DNA of 64,000 nucleotides from Bog-950 sp044225825 (GCA_044225825.1 JBGAIB010000003.1:1-64000); one strand, 5' to 3'. Numbered from the stretch's first letter, positions 43,488 through 53,282 are shown. A program made the numbers and translations. The notes: generated by a model not told the origin, from the sequence alone.

Positions 43488-46400
43488 TTACCAAACCAAC
43501 CAGTCATTATCAATGGTTTCGGTTCGGCTGGTAGGTTGTTGCAGGCCATGGGTACGAGCGCTTACTTCCTTGTTTACGTAATTTTTCAATTCGCTAACCT
43601 TAACGGCCTTAGGTTCCTGTGCCAGCAACGCAAGAATAGCATAAGTGAATATACCGTTTTTAAGCTGACCGTTTTCCTGGGCCACCTGGGTACCTGATGC
43701 TGCGGAGATAACGGTTGCGCCAGTTCCCCGCTTTAAGTTAACGAACAAATCTTGCATCAGTTCAAAGCTGCGTTTTAATCCAAAATTGTTGGTGTTGTCG
43801 CTGTCCTCCTCGTCCACAGGTTCGCCTTTAATTCCGCTACCGGTGCGGGCCAGATCATTTACGCGTTTGCGCATGCTTTGCAACTCTTCTTTATCCAGTT
43901 CACCGCTATGGCAGGCGTCCAACAACATTAATTTCTGTCGGGCAGGAATGCTATCCAGCAACAACTCCAGATCATCATAGGGTATACCGCCCTTCTCCGG
44001 GGTTGCAAAATTTACATCATAAGCAGAAAGAAAATAATCATAATCTTTATTTAACAGCCCGTGGCCGCTGTATGCAACAATTACCTTATCGTTAGCGGTG
44101 GTTTGCATTAACCACTGTTTTAGCTGGTTTACATTACTGTTGGTTAATTGCTCATTATAAAGTGTTTTGCGGAGCATGTTTTTGCCGTAATGCTGTTGCA
44201 GCGAATCGCCCAGGTCGCTGATATCTTTAACACACCATTGCAAATCATGACCGCTCTCTTTAAAGCGGTTAATTCCAAGGCCTATAAAATAAAGTTTTGA
44301 CGGTGGCGTATCAGCAGGCAGATAATTTACATACAAGGGCGAGCGATAGCTTTCAATACCAAGGCGGTTAGTAACGGTCAACTCAATGCGGTTAAGCCCG
44401 TAACTAAGCGGCACCTCTAAGGGTATTTCGGTATTTTTTTGTCCATGGGCAATGGACCTTCCACGCGTTCCGTACAACGGACACTCATTTACCCAAACGT
44501 TATAACTAATTAGCGTACTACTGCTATCAGCTGCCTGCAGCACCAGGGGTAAGTTAGGCCTGGTTTGTAAGTAGGATATCGCTTTACGGTTTTTGATTTC
44601 GCATAATGGAACGTGCAGGCCGCTTTGCAGGGCTTGTGTGTCGATGCCCAGCCGGCTCATGCGCTTTTGCCAGGCTCTGTAATACGAATGTGCGAGAGCG
44701 GTGTCAATGGCTGCTCCATGTTGTGCCAGCGCAGCAAGCACCAAATCAGGTCGGTTAAATTTTAAATCGAACTGATCAAAAGGATAAGCCTTGTTTCCAT
44801 AGCTAAAAGCCAGTGCCTGTGTGGCCTTTTGTGGATTGTAATAATAACCCTCATCATTTAATAATATAACGCCTCCGTTCTGGAGCACGGGCACCTGTAA
44901 AACCCGCTGCCCGTTTTGATAATCAAATACCTGTATCCGGTCTAATTCACAAACTACTATATATTTATCGTTGCGTGTGGTAAAAATTGATTCTACGTAA
45001 TCCAACGGAGAAGAAAGGGTAATGCTGCGCAATTTCTTAAAGTTGCTTACACTATAAAAGTTAAGGCGGTCGCTAACCGCAGAAATTAATTGGGTCTTGC
45101 TTTCATTAATACAAAGCACGCCGTCGTTATCACCTAACTTTTTCTCGCGCAGGTGCAGCGAAAGATCATAATAAAACACTGTTTCGCCATAGCTATATTG
45201 GCAAATAATCAGGTTGCTGTCAGGGATAAGAAGAAACGATTTCGCTTCCCGGTTCAACGAATCTCTGAAAGAACAGGAGGAGGCATCAAAACGATAGGTG
45301 CTTGTATAAGACCAAAGCAGCAAATCCTTCCCGTTCTCTGTATAACGTACCTTGTATGCAAAACCTAGCAAGGGCGAACGTTTAATTTTTTTATTCTCAA
45401 GGCTGTACGTTTGCAAATAGTATTTCCCTTTCGAAAAAATCAGGAAGGCCACCTGCTTTCTATCCGCAGACAAATCTGCATCCATTACACCTTCATTTTT
45501 AAAAACTAATGTGTCCGTCAGGTTATTGCCTTCGTTATCCTGCAGGCAATAGCGGTATTCGTATCTAACCGAATCGCTGTATTGATAGGTGCACTGTAGA
45601 TGGGCATCTGCAAAAGCAAAGTCGCGCAATTCGCTGGTTTGCTGTTGCAAAAAAATACCGTTCTCGCCCGAAAGTCCAAGTGTAAATCGGGTGTCGCCGG
45701 TGGCAAAAACAAGTGCATCGCGTGCGCTGCTGTAGCTAACCCGCTCCACTTGCCCCTTTTGGCCTAAGGGCATCGCGTTAACCAGATTTGCATTCCCAAC
45801 AGTGTAAATTCGTAACCAGGTTTGTTCCTCGGCGTCAGCAAATAGCACAAAGTTTGCGTCCGGCGAAAATCCCAGGCATTTTCGGCTGGCTAGCTCCACT
45901 TCGCCCGGCATTTCAAAATCACCAACTACCTTACCGCTGGTAAAATCATGCACCTGCCAGCGCTGGGGGTTCAATACAAACGCATTTCTATCTTCTGTTT
46001 CTGTATATATATCCGCATAATAGCGGCCATCTGCCGAGAACACAATGTTTTCCCCATCGTTGCGCCAGCCTTCAGCAGTGGTGCTTACTTTCTTACCCGT
46101 AATCAGATTATAAAAGCATTGGTATTGGTTTAAGTACGACTTATCGTTCTGCTTCGGGAACTCAACACGTATAATGTCTGGTCGTTCTGTTTTGTAAATG
46201 CTAAACCATTTTTCTGCGCGCTGTGGCGGCTGTGGCACAAAACTATTCTGCTGTATCCTTGTTGCCAGATCCAGCACTTTGATTGCATTATCCTGTTCGT
46301 ACACGGCATATTTACCATCGCTGGTTATCATTAACCCGTTAGCATCGTCCTTAACCTTCGTAATTTGGCCAATTTCATTTCCGCTTTCAGGATTTAAGAG

Positions 46401-47744
46401 GTTGTAAGTTTGTCCTTTGCTAGCATCCCAAATCTGCTCGGTAGCCTTTACAACACATATACTTTTATCCGGACTTACGAATACGGTACCCGGGTAGTTT
46501 GCCTTTTTTTGAAGCTTACCGGTTGCCAAATCATAACTATTGCCACAAGCGTCAGTAATGGTTGTGTTTGCCGTATCCATCCATACTTCCTGAACGTAGC
46601 AATCAGTAGGTATCGAACGTAACAATAAGTTGGTTTGGGCATCCCATACGCTCAGGCTTTTGCCATTCATGCCTACAAAATATTCTCCGTTAGCCGTGTA
46701 TCGTATTTTCTCCAGTTGTTCTCTGCCTTGTAATACGATGCTCAATTGGGCAGTAACAACGGGTTTAACCGCTACCACGGGTTTTAGAGGGGGCATAACG
46801 AACAGCTCGCCTATGTTGCCGTTAAAAAATGCGGTATCGCTGTTATAAATTGCGGGTGTTAACCAGGCAACGTTACATCGGGCATCATCGCCAATATGCC
46901 AAAGATTATCGCTCGGTTGTCCGCTTCGTTTAGTATCTGTATAAATATTATACAACCGCTCTTCATAGTCTTCCATATCCCAAATGCGTATCAACGAATC
47001 GTTTAATACTTCGTTCATGCGTGCCGTAACCAATTTTAATTCTTCAGGAACAGCCTGTGCTTTTGTTAGGTCCAGCTTGGCGATGTAAGTGCGGTACTGA
47101 TTATTGCTTCTATCGGTATAGTTAAACAATAGCCATTTCAGGTCCGGTGTAATCCGGAAATCATCATCACCGAGGTGACGGAGGCTATCGGGCAAAACAA
47201 TCTTTTTAACCACGGTTTCTTCTCCTACATCCAGCACCTCGATGTACGATGGCTTTCCCTTATCTACAAAAAAATGAACAGCCAGATAGCGCTCATTGAT
47301 ATACTGGAAGTTCGGGAACACCCCATCATCATGCGGCAATGGAATGCGTTTTTTATCAGCAGCATTATCTACACTGGTAAGGGCCAAAATGCCATTATAA
47401 TTTTCCTCCTCTACCCACCACCCTGCAAGCAAATTGCCCGTTAAATCACCGTCTGTTTTAAACAGATATTTTAACTGGGGCTTGCCGTTCACCACAACAG
47501 CTTCGTATAGTTTTGAATCGTTGGTAACATATACCTTGCCGGTAATAGGGTTCTGATACAACTTGTAAGAGGCCTCTTTTTCTTTAACGGAACCCAGTTT
47601 CTTGTGCGCCTCCAAATCGTAAAAATGAACAGCGCTAGCCATTAGTGCTTCATTATCGGTATAAATGGCAAGGGTATGAGGTTGAGCTGGCGCGGCCATG
47701 CACCTTAATAATATAAGCGTGCAGAGTACAAACTTGGTAGGCAT
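43488..47744 (-). CDS. Exported caspase (C14) protein with beta-propeller region
   Basis: 1418 residues. A signal-like N-terminus (FVLCTLILLRCMAAPAQ) is followed by ~1000 residues of WD40/TolB-like repeats (VSPDKSICVVKAT, TSDGKYAVYEQDNAIKVLDLATR, FSADGRYYADIYTE). The C-terminal ~270 residues form a caspase-hemoglobinase fold: LYFIGLGINRFK opens it, H1228 in VAYSGHG and C1278 in LLDACHSGE form the dyad. FVNLKRGTGATVISAASGTQ and NGIFTYAILALL follow in the usual order. The dyad is complete, so it is probably an active cysteine peptidase, likely outside the cytoplasm. The propeller may sense or bind a partner. No sorting domain is seen. Confidence 0.85.
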   Translation of the reverse strand: MPTKFVLCTLILLRCMAAPAQPHTLAIYTDNEALMASAVHFYDLEAHKKLGSVKEKEASYKLYQNPITGKVYVTNDSKLYEAVVVNGKPQLKYLFKTDGDLTGNLLAGWWVEEENYNGILALTSVDNAADKKRIPLPHDDGVFPNFQYINERYLAVHFFVDKGKPSYIEVLDVGEETVVKKIVLPDSLRHLGDDDFRITPDLKWLLFNYTDRSNNQYRTYIAKLDLTKAQAVPEELKLVTARMNEVLNDSLIRIWDMEDYEERLYNIYTDTKRSGQPSDNLWHIGDDARCNVAWLTPAIYNSDTAFFNGNIGELFVMPPLKPVVAVKPVVTAQLSIVLQGREQLEKIRYTANGEYFVGMNGKSLSVWDAQTNLLLRSIPTDCYVQEVWMDTANTTITDACGNSYDLATGKLQKKANYPGTVFVSPDKSICVVKATEQIWDASKGQTYNLLNPESGNEIGQITKVKDDANGLMITSDGKYAVYEQDNAIKVLDLATRIQQNSFVPQPPQRAEKWFSIYKTERPDIIRVEFPKQNDKSYLNQYQCFYNLITGKKVSTTAEGWRNDGENIVFSADGRYYADIYTETEDRNAFVLNPQRWQVHDFTSGKVVGDFEMPGEVELASRKCLGFSPDANFVLFADAEEQTWLRIYTVGNANLVNAMPLGQKGQVERVSYSSARDALVFATGDTRFTLGLSGENGIFLQQQTSELRDFAFADAHLQCTYQYSDSVRYEYRYCLQDNEGNNLTDTLVFKNEGVMDADLSADRKQVAFLIFSKGKYYLQTYSLENKKIKRSPLLGFAYKVRYTENGKDLLLWSYTSTYRFDASSCSFRDSLNREAKSFLLIPDSNLIICQYSYGETVFYYDLSLHLREKKLGDNDGVLCINESKTQLISAVSDRLNFYSVSNFKKLRSITLSSPLDYVESIFTTRNDKYIVVCELDRIQVFDYQNGQRVLQVPVLQNGGVILLNDEGYYYNPQKATQALAFSYGNKAYPFDQFDLKFNRPDLVLAALAQHGAAIDTALAHSYYRAWQKRMSRLGIDTQALQSGLHVPLCEIKNRKAISYLQTRPNLPLVLQAADSSSTLISYNVWVNECPLYGTRGRSIAHGQKNTEIPLEVPLSYGLNRIELTVTNRLGIESYRSPLYVNYLPADTPPSKLYFIGLGINRFKESGHDLQWCVKDISDLGDSLQQHYGKNMLRKTLYNEQLTNSNVNQLKQWLMQTTANDKVIVAYSGHGLLNKDYDYFLSAYDVNFATPEKGGIPYDDLELLLDSIPARQKLMLLDACHSGELDKEELQSMRKRVNDLARTGSGIKGEPVDEEDSDNTNNFGLKRSFELMQDLFVNLKRGTGATVISAASGTQVAQENGQLKNGIFTYAILALLAQEPKAVKVSELKNYVNKEVSARTHGLQQPTSRTETIDNDWLVW

Positions 47745-47947
47745 AGTTGTAGGTTTTAACCCCGCGCGATTGGGCTTGCGTGAATATAAATAAATATTAA
47801 TTGTTTAGAGATGTCAATTGGAGTTGTTTAGGATAGCGTGCTTTTGCGCTACAGGTCTCCCTTCCGGTGCTTCGGAAAGGAAGTAAGTGGGTAGCGATAC
47901 GCTGCAGTTCATTCAATTAAAACAGTGCTGATTGAGCACGATACGCT
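47745..47947. other. Intergenic region before the REP array
   Basis: No gene visible. Contains the pair CTCCCTTCCGGTGC / TTCGGAAAGGAAG and two related GATACGCTGCAG phrases (about 47897 and 47941). The caspase gene promoter probably lies in 47745-47815. Confidence 0.45.
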
Positions 47948-48600
47948 GCAGCCAAAGCTTAAAAGACAATGGCTGCTGTGATAAGCGGAAAATTAGCTGT
48001 TTAAAGCGGCTGAAGCCGCAAATACAACGTAGCATTATCCTATGCAAGAACAAAGCTCGCTCATAAAATTGGGCTTCGGCGCTGCAACAAAAAAATTCCG
48101 CCTCTCACCAATGCAGGAGGTTTCAACCTCCGGGTAAAAAGAAGAATTCCATCAAGATAGGAATGCCTGTATTCCATGGGCTTCAGCCCTACACCAAAAT
48201 TCCGCCTCTCACCAATGCAGGAGGTTTCAACCTCCGGGTAAAAAGAAGAATTCCATCAAGAAAGGAATGCCTGTATTCCATGGGCTTCAGCCCTACAACA
48301 AAAAAATCCGCTTCTCACCAAAGCAGGAGGTTTTAACCTCCGGGTATGAAGGATAAATCCCATCAAGAAACGAATGCCTGTATTCCATGGGCTTTAGCCC
48401 TACAACAGAAATATTCCGCTTCTCACCAGAGCAGGAGGTTTTAACCTCCGGGTATGAAGGATAAATCCCATCAAGATAGGAATGCCTGTATTCCCGGACT
48501 TAAGCCCTACACCAAAAAATTCCGCTTCTCACCAAAGCAGGAGGTTTTAACCTCCGGATATTTGAGAATGTATCCCGTTAGGCAACGAATGCCTGGATTG
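47948..48600. repeat. REP-like palindromic array B, left half (five ~106-bp units)
   Basis: It opens with the segment that is the reverse complement of 3417-3460 and GCGGCTGAAGCCGC, then repeats a unit of about 106 bp. Each unit has GGAGGTTTCAACCTCC (or TTTTAA loop variants) and GGGCTTCAGCCC palindromes. The first palindrome falls at 48116, 48220, 48326, 48434 and 48540. Linkers such as AATTCCGCTTCTCACC and GAATGCCTGTATTCCATGG are conserved. All units face the same way. The array stops at the 3' end of the RAYT gene. Confidence 0.92.
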
Positions 48601-48605
48601 ATGCT

Positions 48606-49043
48606 TCAATCTGTAATCTTCTTCCCGGTCTCCTTGTAATAACCGTTTCGTTCTATCTCCGATTCAAATGAAATATTTTTATGATGCTCCTCCTGATTTT
48701 TGATATAGGCTCGTACTTTTTCTACATCATTTACTCCAATTGATTCAGCGTAATACTCATCCTGCCATTCAAAAGGCTCGACTGTTAGACCATCTTGATT
48801 AATCCAACGCGCAGCTTCTCCCTTCAACAGTTGTACGGCTTTTGACAAAGGCATGGTAGAAGGCAACATAAACAGGCAATGGACATGATCATAGTAACCA
48901 TTAACAAAATCCATTTGAATGCCGTTAGACAATCCTTGCTTACGGATATGTTGAAAAACCGTTTGACGAATTGCCGAAACCAATAATGGCTTTCTACCTT
49001 TTGTGCTGAAAACCAAATGAATCCAATTGCGTACAAAAGACAT
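48606..49043 (-). CDS. REP-associated tyrosine transposase (RAYT, Y1/HUH TnpA-like)
   Basis: 145 residues of the IS200/IS605 Y1 transposase superfamily. The HUH motif is H53-V-H55 in GYYDHVHCLFMLPS; the catalytic tyrosine is Y113 in RAYIKNQEEHHK; WQDEYYAESIGVNDVEKV and SKAVQLLKGEAARWIN match the family. Such enzymes recognise and cut single-stranded REP hairpins. Here the gene lies within an array of REP-like palindromes with copies on both sides in one orientation, which is the expected context of a RAYT. All catalytic residues are present, so it is probably active. Confidence 0.9.
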   Translation of the reverse strand: MSFVRNWIHLVFSTKGRKPLLVSAIRQTVFQHIRKQGLSNGIQMDFVNGYYDHVHCLFMLPSTMPLSKAVQLLKGEAARWINQDGLTVEPFEWQDEYYAESIGVNDVEKVRAYIKNQEEHHKNISFESEIERNGYYKETGKKITD

Positions 49044-49084
49044 GGTGAATTTTTGATAAAACTAGATAAAAAGAGTCGTAAGAC

Positions 49085-49690
49085 CATTTGGGCTTCAGCC
49101 CTGCAACAGCCAAATTCCGCTTCTCACCAGAGTAGGAGGTTTCAACCTCCGGGTAAAAAGAAGAATGCTATCAAGAAACGAATGCCTGTATTCCATGGGC
49201 TTTAGCCCTACAACAAAAAAATCCGCTTCTCACCAAAGCAGGAGGTTTCAAACTCCGGGTATGAAGGATAAATCCCATCAAGAAAGAAATGCCTGTCCTC
49301 CATGGGCTTTAGGCCTACAACAAAAAATTCCGCTTCCCACCAAAGCAGGAGGTTTCAACCTCCGGGTAAAAAGAAGAATTCTATCAAGAAACGAATGCCT
49401 GTCCTCCATGGGCTTTAGGCCTACAACAAAAAATTCCGCTTCTCACCAAAGCCGGAGGTTTCAACCTCCGGGTAAAAAGAAGAATTCTATCAAGAAACGA
49501 ATGCCTTTATTCCATGGGCTTTAGCCCTACAACAGAAAAATTCCGCTTCTCACCAGAGCAGGAGGTTTTAACCTCCGGGTATGAAGGATAAATCCCATCA
49601 AGAAACGAATGCCTGTCCTCCATGGGCTTCAGCCCTGCAACAGAAAAATTCCGCTTCTCACCAGAGTAGGAGGTTTCAACCTCCGGGTTA
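49085..49690. repeat. REP-like palindromic array B, right half (six units)
   Basis: Same unit and orientation as the left half. Palindromes start at 49135, 49241 (one arm mutated), 49348, 49454, 49561 and 49669, so spacing is 106-108 bp. Together with 48116-48555 there are eleven units around the RAYT gene. Several open frames across this stretch encode nothing but repeat translations. Confidence 0.92.
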
Positions 49691-50272
49691 GTTTTAATTA
49701 GGTCAATAAAAGGAATGTTTCAACACCCAGGTAGTATAGCAATTCCCCTTTTAACAAAATAAATCTACCCAAATTAGAAACAAAGCACTAAAATTACTAT
49801 CTTTACATTCGGAAACACCCATTTCCAGCTGGTGCCGTTAAAGCAGCACAACACTAAAACACCGGGAAGTTCCCGGCCCCCCAAGGCCACTTCCAACACA
49901 AAGCAAAACCTAACCTAAAACACAAAGCTTTACAAAATAGGAGCGCAGCGACTGTTCATTTTCCCCGCCTTAACAAGCAGGCAACAGCAATGTACTTAAC
50001 TATTGCATAGATGCTTAACGCCCTTACGCAGCGGCGTGTATCTACCCTAAAACGCCGCCTCCAACTTTAAACTGATCCCCTAACTGTAAACCGAAAATCG
50101 TAAACTGAAAACTTCTTCTCCCTTTAGCCATTTAACCCTTTAACCATTCCTTGCTCCGCATCCAACTTTAAACTTGAAATTTTAAACTGATCCCCTAACT
50201 GAAAACCGAAAACCGAAAACTGAAAACTTCTTCCCCCTTTAACCCTTTAACCTTTTAACCCTTTAAACACGC
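49691..50272. repeat. Intergenic region with degenerate tandem duplication
   Basis: No gene is visible. 50061-50148 and 50162-50262 are imperfect copies of one A/C-rich unit containing ACTGATCCCCTAACTG and AAACTGAAAACTTCTTC, each ending in TTTAACCCTTTAACC-type sequence. Related low-complexity strings occur at 1310-1510, 26940-27090 and 30040-30100. The terminase promoter, if any, should lie in the last 100 bases. Confidence 0.6.
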
Positions 50273-50716
50273 ATGGAAATCCTCCCTCACAACCACCAAA
50301 AATTTATCGAACTGGTAGCCACCGGTATATCCAAAACCGAAGCCTACCGGCAGGCTGTTTCACCCGATGCAATGGATGCTACCTGCACCAGCAATGGACA
50401 TAAACTGGCACAACGCTATGCCAAACAAATTGCCGAAATGGCCGAACAACGCCGCATTGCTATGGGCGAAGGGCGCGACAACGCCTGGCGCGAACTCGGT
50501 GCCGACCTCGTTACCGAATCCGAGGCGGTAGAACGCTTAAGCAACATCATACGCGGCAGGGCTTGTTTAGAAGGCAACGACCAGGCCCTGCCCGATTACC
50601 ACGATGTGCTCCGCGCGCTCGATTTATACTTCCGCCTCATGGGCAGTTTCCCTACTAAAACCGAAATACATGCAACTACTGCGAAGCATACTGTCATCGC
50701 GCCTGACAAACGTTGA
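50273..50716 (+). CDS. Phage terminase small subunit (TerS-like)
   Basis: 147 residues. The N-terminal HNHQKFIELVATGISKTEAYRQAV is the helix-turn-helix DNA-binding segment of terminase small subunits (PBSX/Terminase_2 type), followed by a helical oligomerisation region (HKLAQRYAKQIAEMAEQRR). TerS binds phage DNA and feeds it to TerL. It overlaps the TerL start by 47 bases, the usual tight coupling. No portal, capsid, tail, lysis or integrase genes lie nearby. Confidence 0.72.
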   Translation: MEILPHNHQKFIELVATGISKTEAYRQAVSPDAMDATCTSNGHKLAQRYAKQIAEMAEQRRIAMGEGRDNAWRELGADLVTESEAVERLSNIIRGRACLEGNDQALPDYHDVLRALDLYFRLMGSFPTKTEIHATTAKHTVIAPDKR

Positions 50717-52037
50717 ACAGCAGGAATACACCTACGATTTCAGCCAACATGCCGACACCCTGTTTACGCAGGTGTTCCATCGGGTACATAACTGCAGCAG
50801 CAGGTATATGGTAGTATACGGCAGTTCCATGAGCGGCAAAAGTTACAGCGTACACCAAAGCGAATTGCTGCACCTGATGCAGCACGGCAGCGGCGATACC
50901 CTGTTTTTGCGCAAGTATGCCAGCCAGCACCGCGAAAGCTGCTACAAGCTGTTGCTGGGTCTTATTTACCAATATGGCTTACAGCATTTGTTCCGCTGCT
51001 GCTTTAGCGGCGATAACCGCCGCATTACCTACCTGCCCAACGGGCGCAGTTTTATTTTCAGGGGCGTTGATAATCCCGAGAAGCTAAAGAGTATTGTGAA
51101 CATACGCCGCGTGGTAATGGAAGAAGCCAGCGAATTCGCACTGAACGATTTTACCGAAGTGGTGCGCCGTGCACGGGGTTTTGCCGATACCCAGTTTACC
51201 CTGGTGCTGAACCCGGTTAGCGAAAACCACTGGATTAAAAAACAGGTATGCGATGCGGGCAGCGTATACAATAACGAGGCGGCCGTTATGCAGTTTACCT
51301 ATGCCGATAACTGCGATGCAGCCGGGCGTTTGTTTGTTACCCAAAAGGATATGGAGGGCCTGCAGGCCCTGGCGCAGCTCGATGAAAATCAGCACCGCGT
51401 TTATGCCCTGGGCCAATGGGGGGTTGACGATAAAAACCGCAAATTTGTATGGGCCTTTGAACCTGCCATACACGTACAGCCCACCAACTACGACCCTAAC
51501 AGTGTAATATGGGCCTCCTTCGATTTTAACGTCAACCCCTTAACCTGCACGGTATTTCAATACGATTGCCGCGATTACACTATCCGGGCAATTGAATGTA
51601 TACGCCTGCCTAACAGCGATATCTGGAAGATGTGCGCCCGCCTGAAGGCCTCGTACCCCGCTGCATTCTGGAAAATTACCGGGGATGCCACCGGCGCGGC
51701 ACGCAGCGCTGTCAGTCAGGACAATCTCAATTATTACCAGATCATCATGCGCCAAATGGGCCTGGCACCACAGCAACTGCAGGTGCCCGCTTCCAATCCG
51801 CCGGTAGAATCTAATCAGCTATTGGTAAATGCCGCCTTTAAACGCTGGAAGGTGTCTATCGATCCCGTACGTTGTAAACCCTTGATAGAAGATATAACCT
51901 ACGTAGAAATTGACGCACAAAAGCGCATTGTAAAAGACCGCTCCAATGCCCACCGCTGCGCTGATTTCCTCGATACCCTGCGTTACTTCATCAATGCGGT
52001 AATACTGCCCGTAATGCCCGGCAATTACTTGTCTTAA
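50670..52037 (+). CDS. Phage terminase large subunit (TerL)
   Basis: 455 residues from ATG 50670; a longer frame from 50604 is less likely because it lies wholly within terS. ATPase: Walker A GSSMSGKS at 51-58, Walker B-like VVMEE at 148-152, and the coupling stretch FTLVLNPVSENHW. RNase H-like nuclease: D285 in WASFDFNVNP, D339 in KITGDATGAARS, D432/D435 in ADFLDTLRYF. All are intact, so it could still be an active packaging motor. It resembles the PBSX/Terminase_3 and _6C type. It is isolated from other phage genes; whether domesticated, a remnant or part of a GTA-like system cannot be told. Confidence 0.87.
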   Translation: MQLLRSILSSRLTNVEQQEYTYDFSQHADTLFTQVFHRVHNCSSRYMVVYGSSMSGKSYSVHQSELLHLMQHGSGDTLFLRKYASQHRESCYKLLLGLIYQYGLQHLFRCCFSGDNRRITYLPNGRSFIFRGVDNPEKLKSIVNIRRVVMEEASEFALNDFTEVVRRARGFADTQFTLVLNPVSENHWIKKQVCDAGSVYNNEAAVMQFTYADNCDAAGRLFVTQKDMEGLQALAQLDENQHRVYALGQWGVDDKNRKFVWAFEPAIHVQPTNYDPNSVIWASFDFNVNPLTCTVFQYDCRDYTIRAIECIRLPNSDIWKMCARLKASYPAAFWKITGDATGAARSAVSQDNLNYYQIIMRQMGLAPQQLQVPASNPPVESNQLLVNAAFKRWKVSIDPVRCKPLIEDITYVEIDAQKRIVKDRSNAHRCADFLDTLRYFINAVILPVMPGNYLS

Positions 52038-52313
52038 ACCTCGTTTACCTCAGTCTAAAATCAGTCAAATGTCAGTCGCCCTTACGCTAAACTTATTAAA
52101 ACCAATAGCTTACCGCCCGCAGGGGCATACCTATTTTCGACTATCGGGCCTGCATGCCCTCAGCAAAAAATCAGCGTCTGCACCTATTTCAAACTCATAA
52201 AAATCAGTCACAGCCCCTGTGGCTTCAACCTTAAAACTTAAATCGTAAACCCTAAAGCCGGTAATCAAAACTTCCCCCAACTCCAATAAATTCTTAACTT
52301 CATTGTCCGTAAC

Positions 52314-53282
52314 ATGCGTGTAGTAGTACTTGCTTTCTTAGTGGTTATCATGGTAATACAGGGTAAGGCGCAAACCGAACCTCAGTTTACGCAATACATG
52401 TACAACCGCTATCTCGTAAACCCGGCCTATGCCGGTGGCGAGGATGCACTCGAGTTTTCGCTGCTGCACCGCAGTCAGTATGTAGGGCTGGCAACACGGG
52501 CTATCGCCTCGCAGGGCTTCAACTTCAACTTGCCGGTATACGCCATAAGTTCCGGACTGGGCATAACAGCCGTAAACGATTTAATTGGTTACCAGCGGGC
52601 TACCTATATAGCGGTAAACTACGCTTACCGTAAAAAGTTCAAATGGGGCAATATGGGGGTGGGCATAGGAGCCGGTATTATACAAACCAGCCTCGATGGA
52701 AACCTGCTGCGTGCGCCCGACGGTAATTACAACGGCGGCGTAAACCACAACGACGATTACCTGCCTATTACCCTGCAACAGGGCATTGCCCCCGATTTAT
52801 CGCTGGGTATATATTTTAATAATGATAAATATTTTGCCGGTGCGGCTATCAACCACATTGCCTTTAGTACAGCAAAAATCAAAACACCGGTGCAAAACAC
52901 GGGCTTACTCTTCAGCCGCAACCTGTTATTTACAGGGGGCTACGAGTTTAAGGTGGGCAACAAGCTGCGTATACAGCCCAGCGCACTCGTAAAAACCGAT
53001 TTAAAACAGGTGCAGGCCGAGGTAAGTGCGCAGTTCACGGTTATCAACAATATCCTTACAGGAATTTCGTTTAGAGGGTATACTAAAAAGTCGATTGATG
53101 CGTTGGCGGTGTTTTTGGGCTTCCGGTACAAAGGGTTTCAACTCGTATATTCCTACGATGCAAACTTAAGCTACCTGACCCGTTTCAATACCGGCTCCCA
53201 TGAAATCGGCTTTTCGTACCGGTATCCACTGCGGAAAAAGGAAGTAAAAGGGTACTTTTATCATAATCCGCGATTTAACTAA
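52314..53282 (+). CDS. porP: PorP/SprF family T9SS outer-membrane protein
   Basis: 322 residues, signal peptide MRVVVLAFLVVIMVIQGKAQ. The family start EPQFTQYMYNRYLVNPAYAGG and the barrel FRGYTKKSIDALAVFLGFRYKGFQLVYSYD ... SHEIGFSYRYPL are clear. PorP links the T9SS core to secreted or surface proteins. In Porphyromonas the same protein precedes porK, porL, porM and porN, as it does here. It ends in a short HNPRFN tail. The 155-base gap before gldK carries a promoter candidate. Confidence 0.92.
   Translation: MRVVVLAFLVVIMVIQGKAQTEPQFTQYMYNRYLVNPAYAGGEDALEFSLLHRSQYVGLATRAIASQGFNFNLPVYAISSGLGITAVNDLIGYQRATYIAVNYAYRKKFKWGNMGVGIGAGIIQTSLDGNLLRAPDGNYNGGVNHNDDYLPITLQQGIAPDLSLGIYFNNDKYFAGAAINHIAFSTAKIKTPVQNTGLLFSRNLLFTGGYEFKVGNKLRIQPSALVKTDLKQVQAEVSAQFTVINNILTGISFRGYTKKSIDALAVFLGFRYKGFQLVYSYDANLSYLTRFNTGSHEIGFSYRYPLRKKEVKGYFYHNPRFN

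Noticed and set aside
49017..49524. Plus-strand open frames of 62 and 119 residues within the palindromic array
   Set aside because: They translate the ~106-bp repeats (repeated ASHQSRRFQ phrases) and have no independent support.
47948..49690. CRISPR array
   Set aside because: Units are ~106 bp with conserved, not variable, sequence between palindromes, and no cas genes are visible.
34534..52037. Prophage covering the holin-like and terminase genes
   Set aside because: The YvlD-type protein is a common chromosomal family. The terminase genes are 15 kb away, separated by ordinary bacterial genes, and no capsid, tail, portal or integrase is present.
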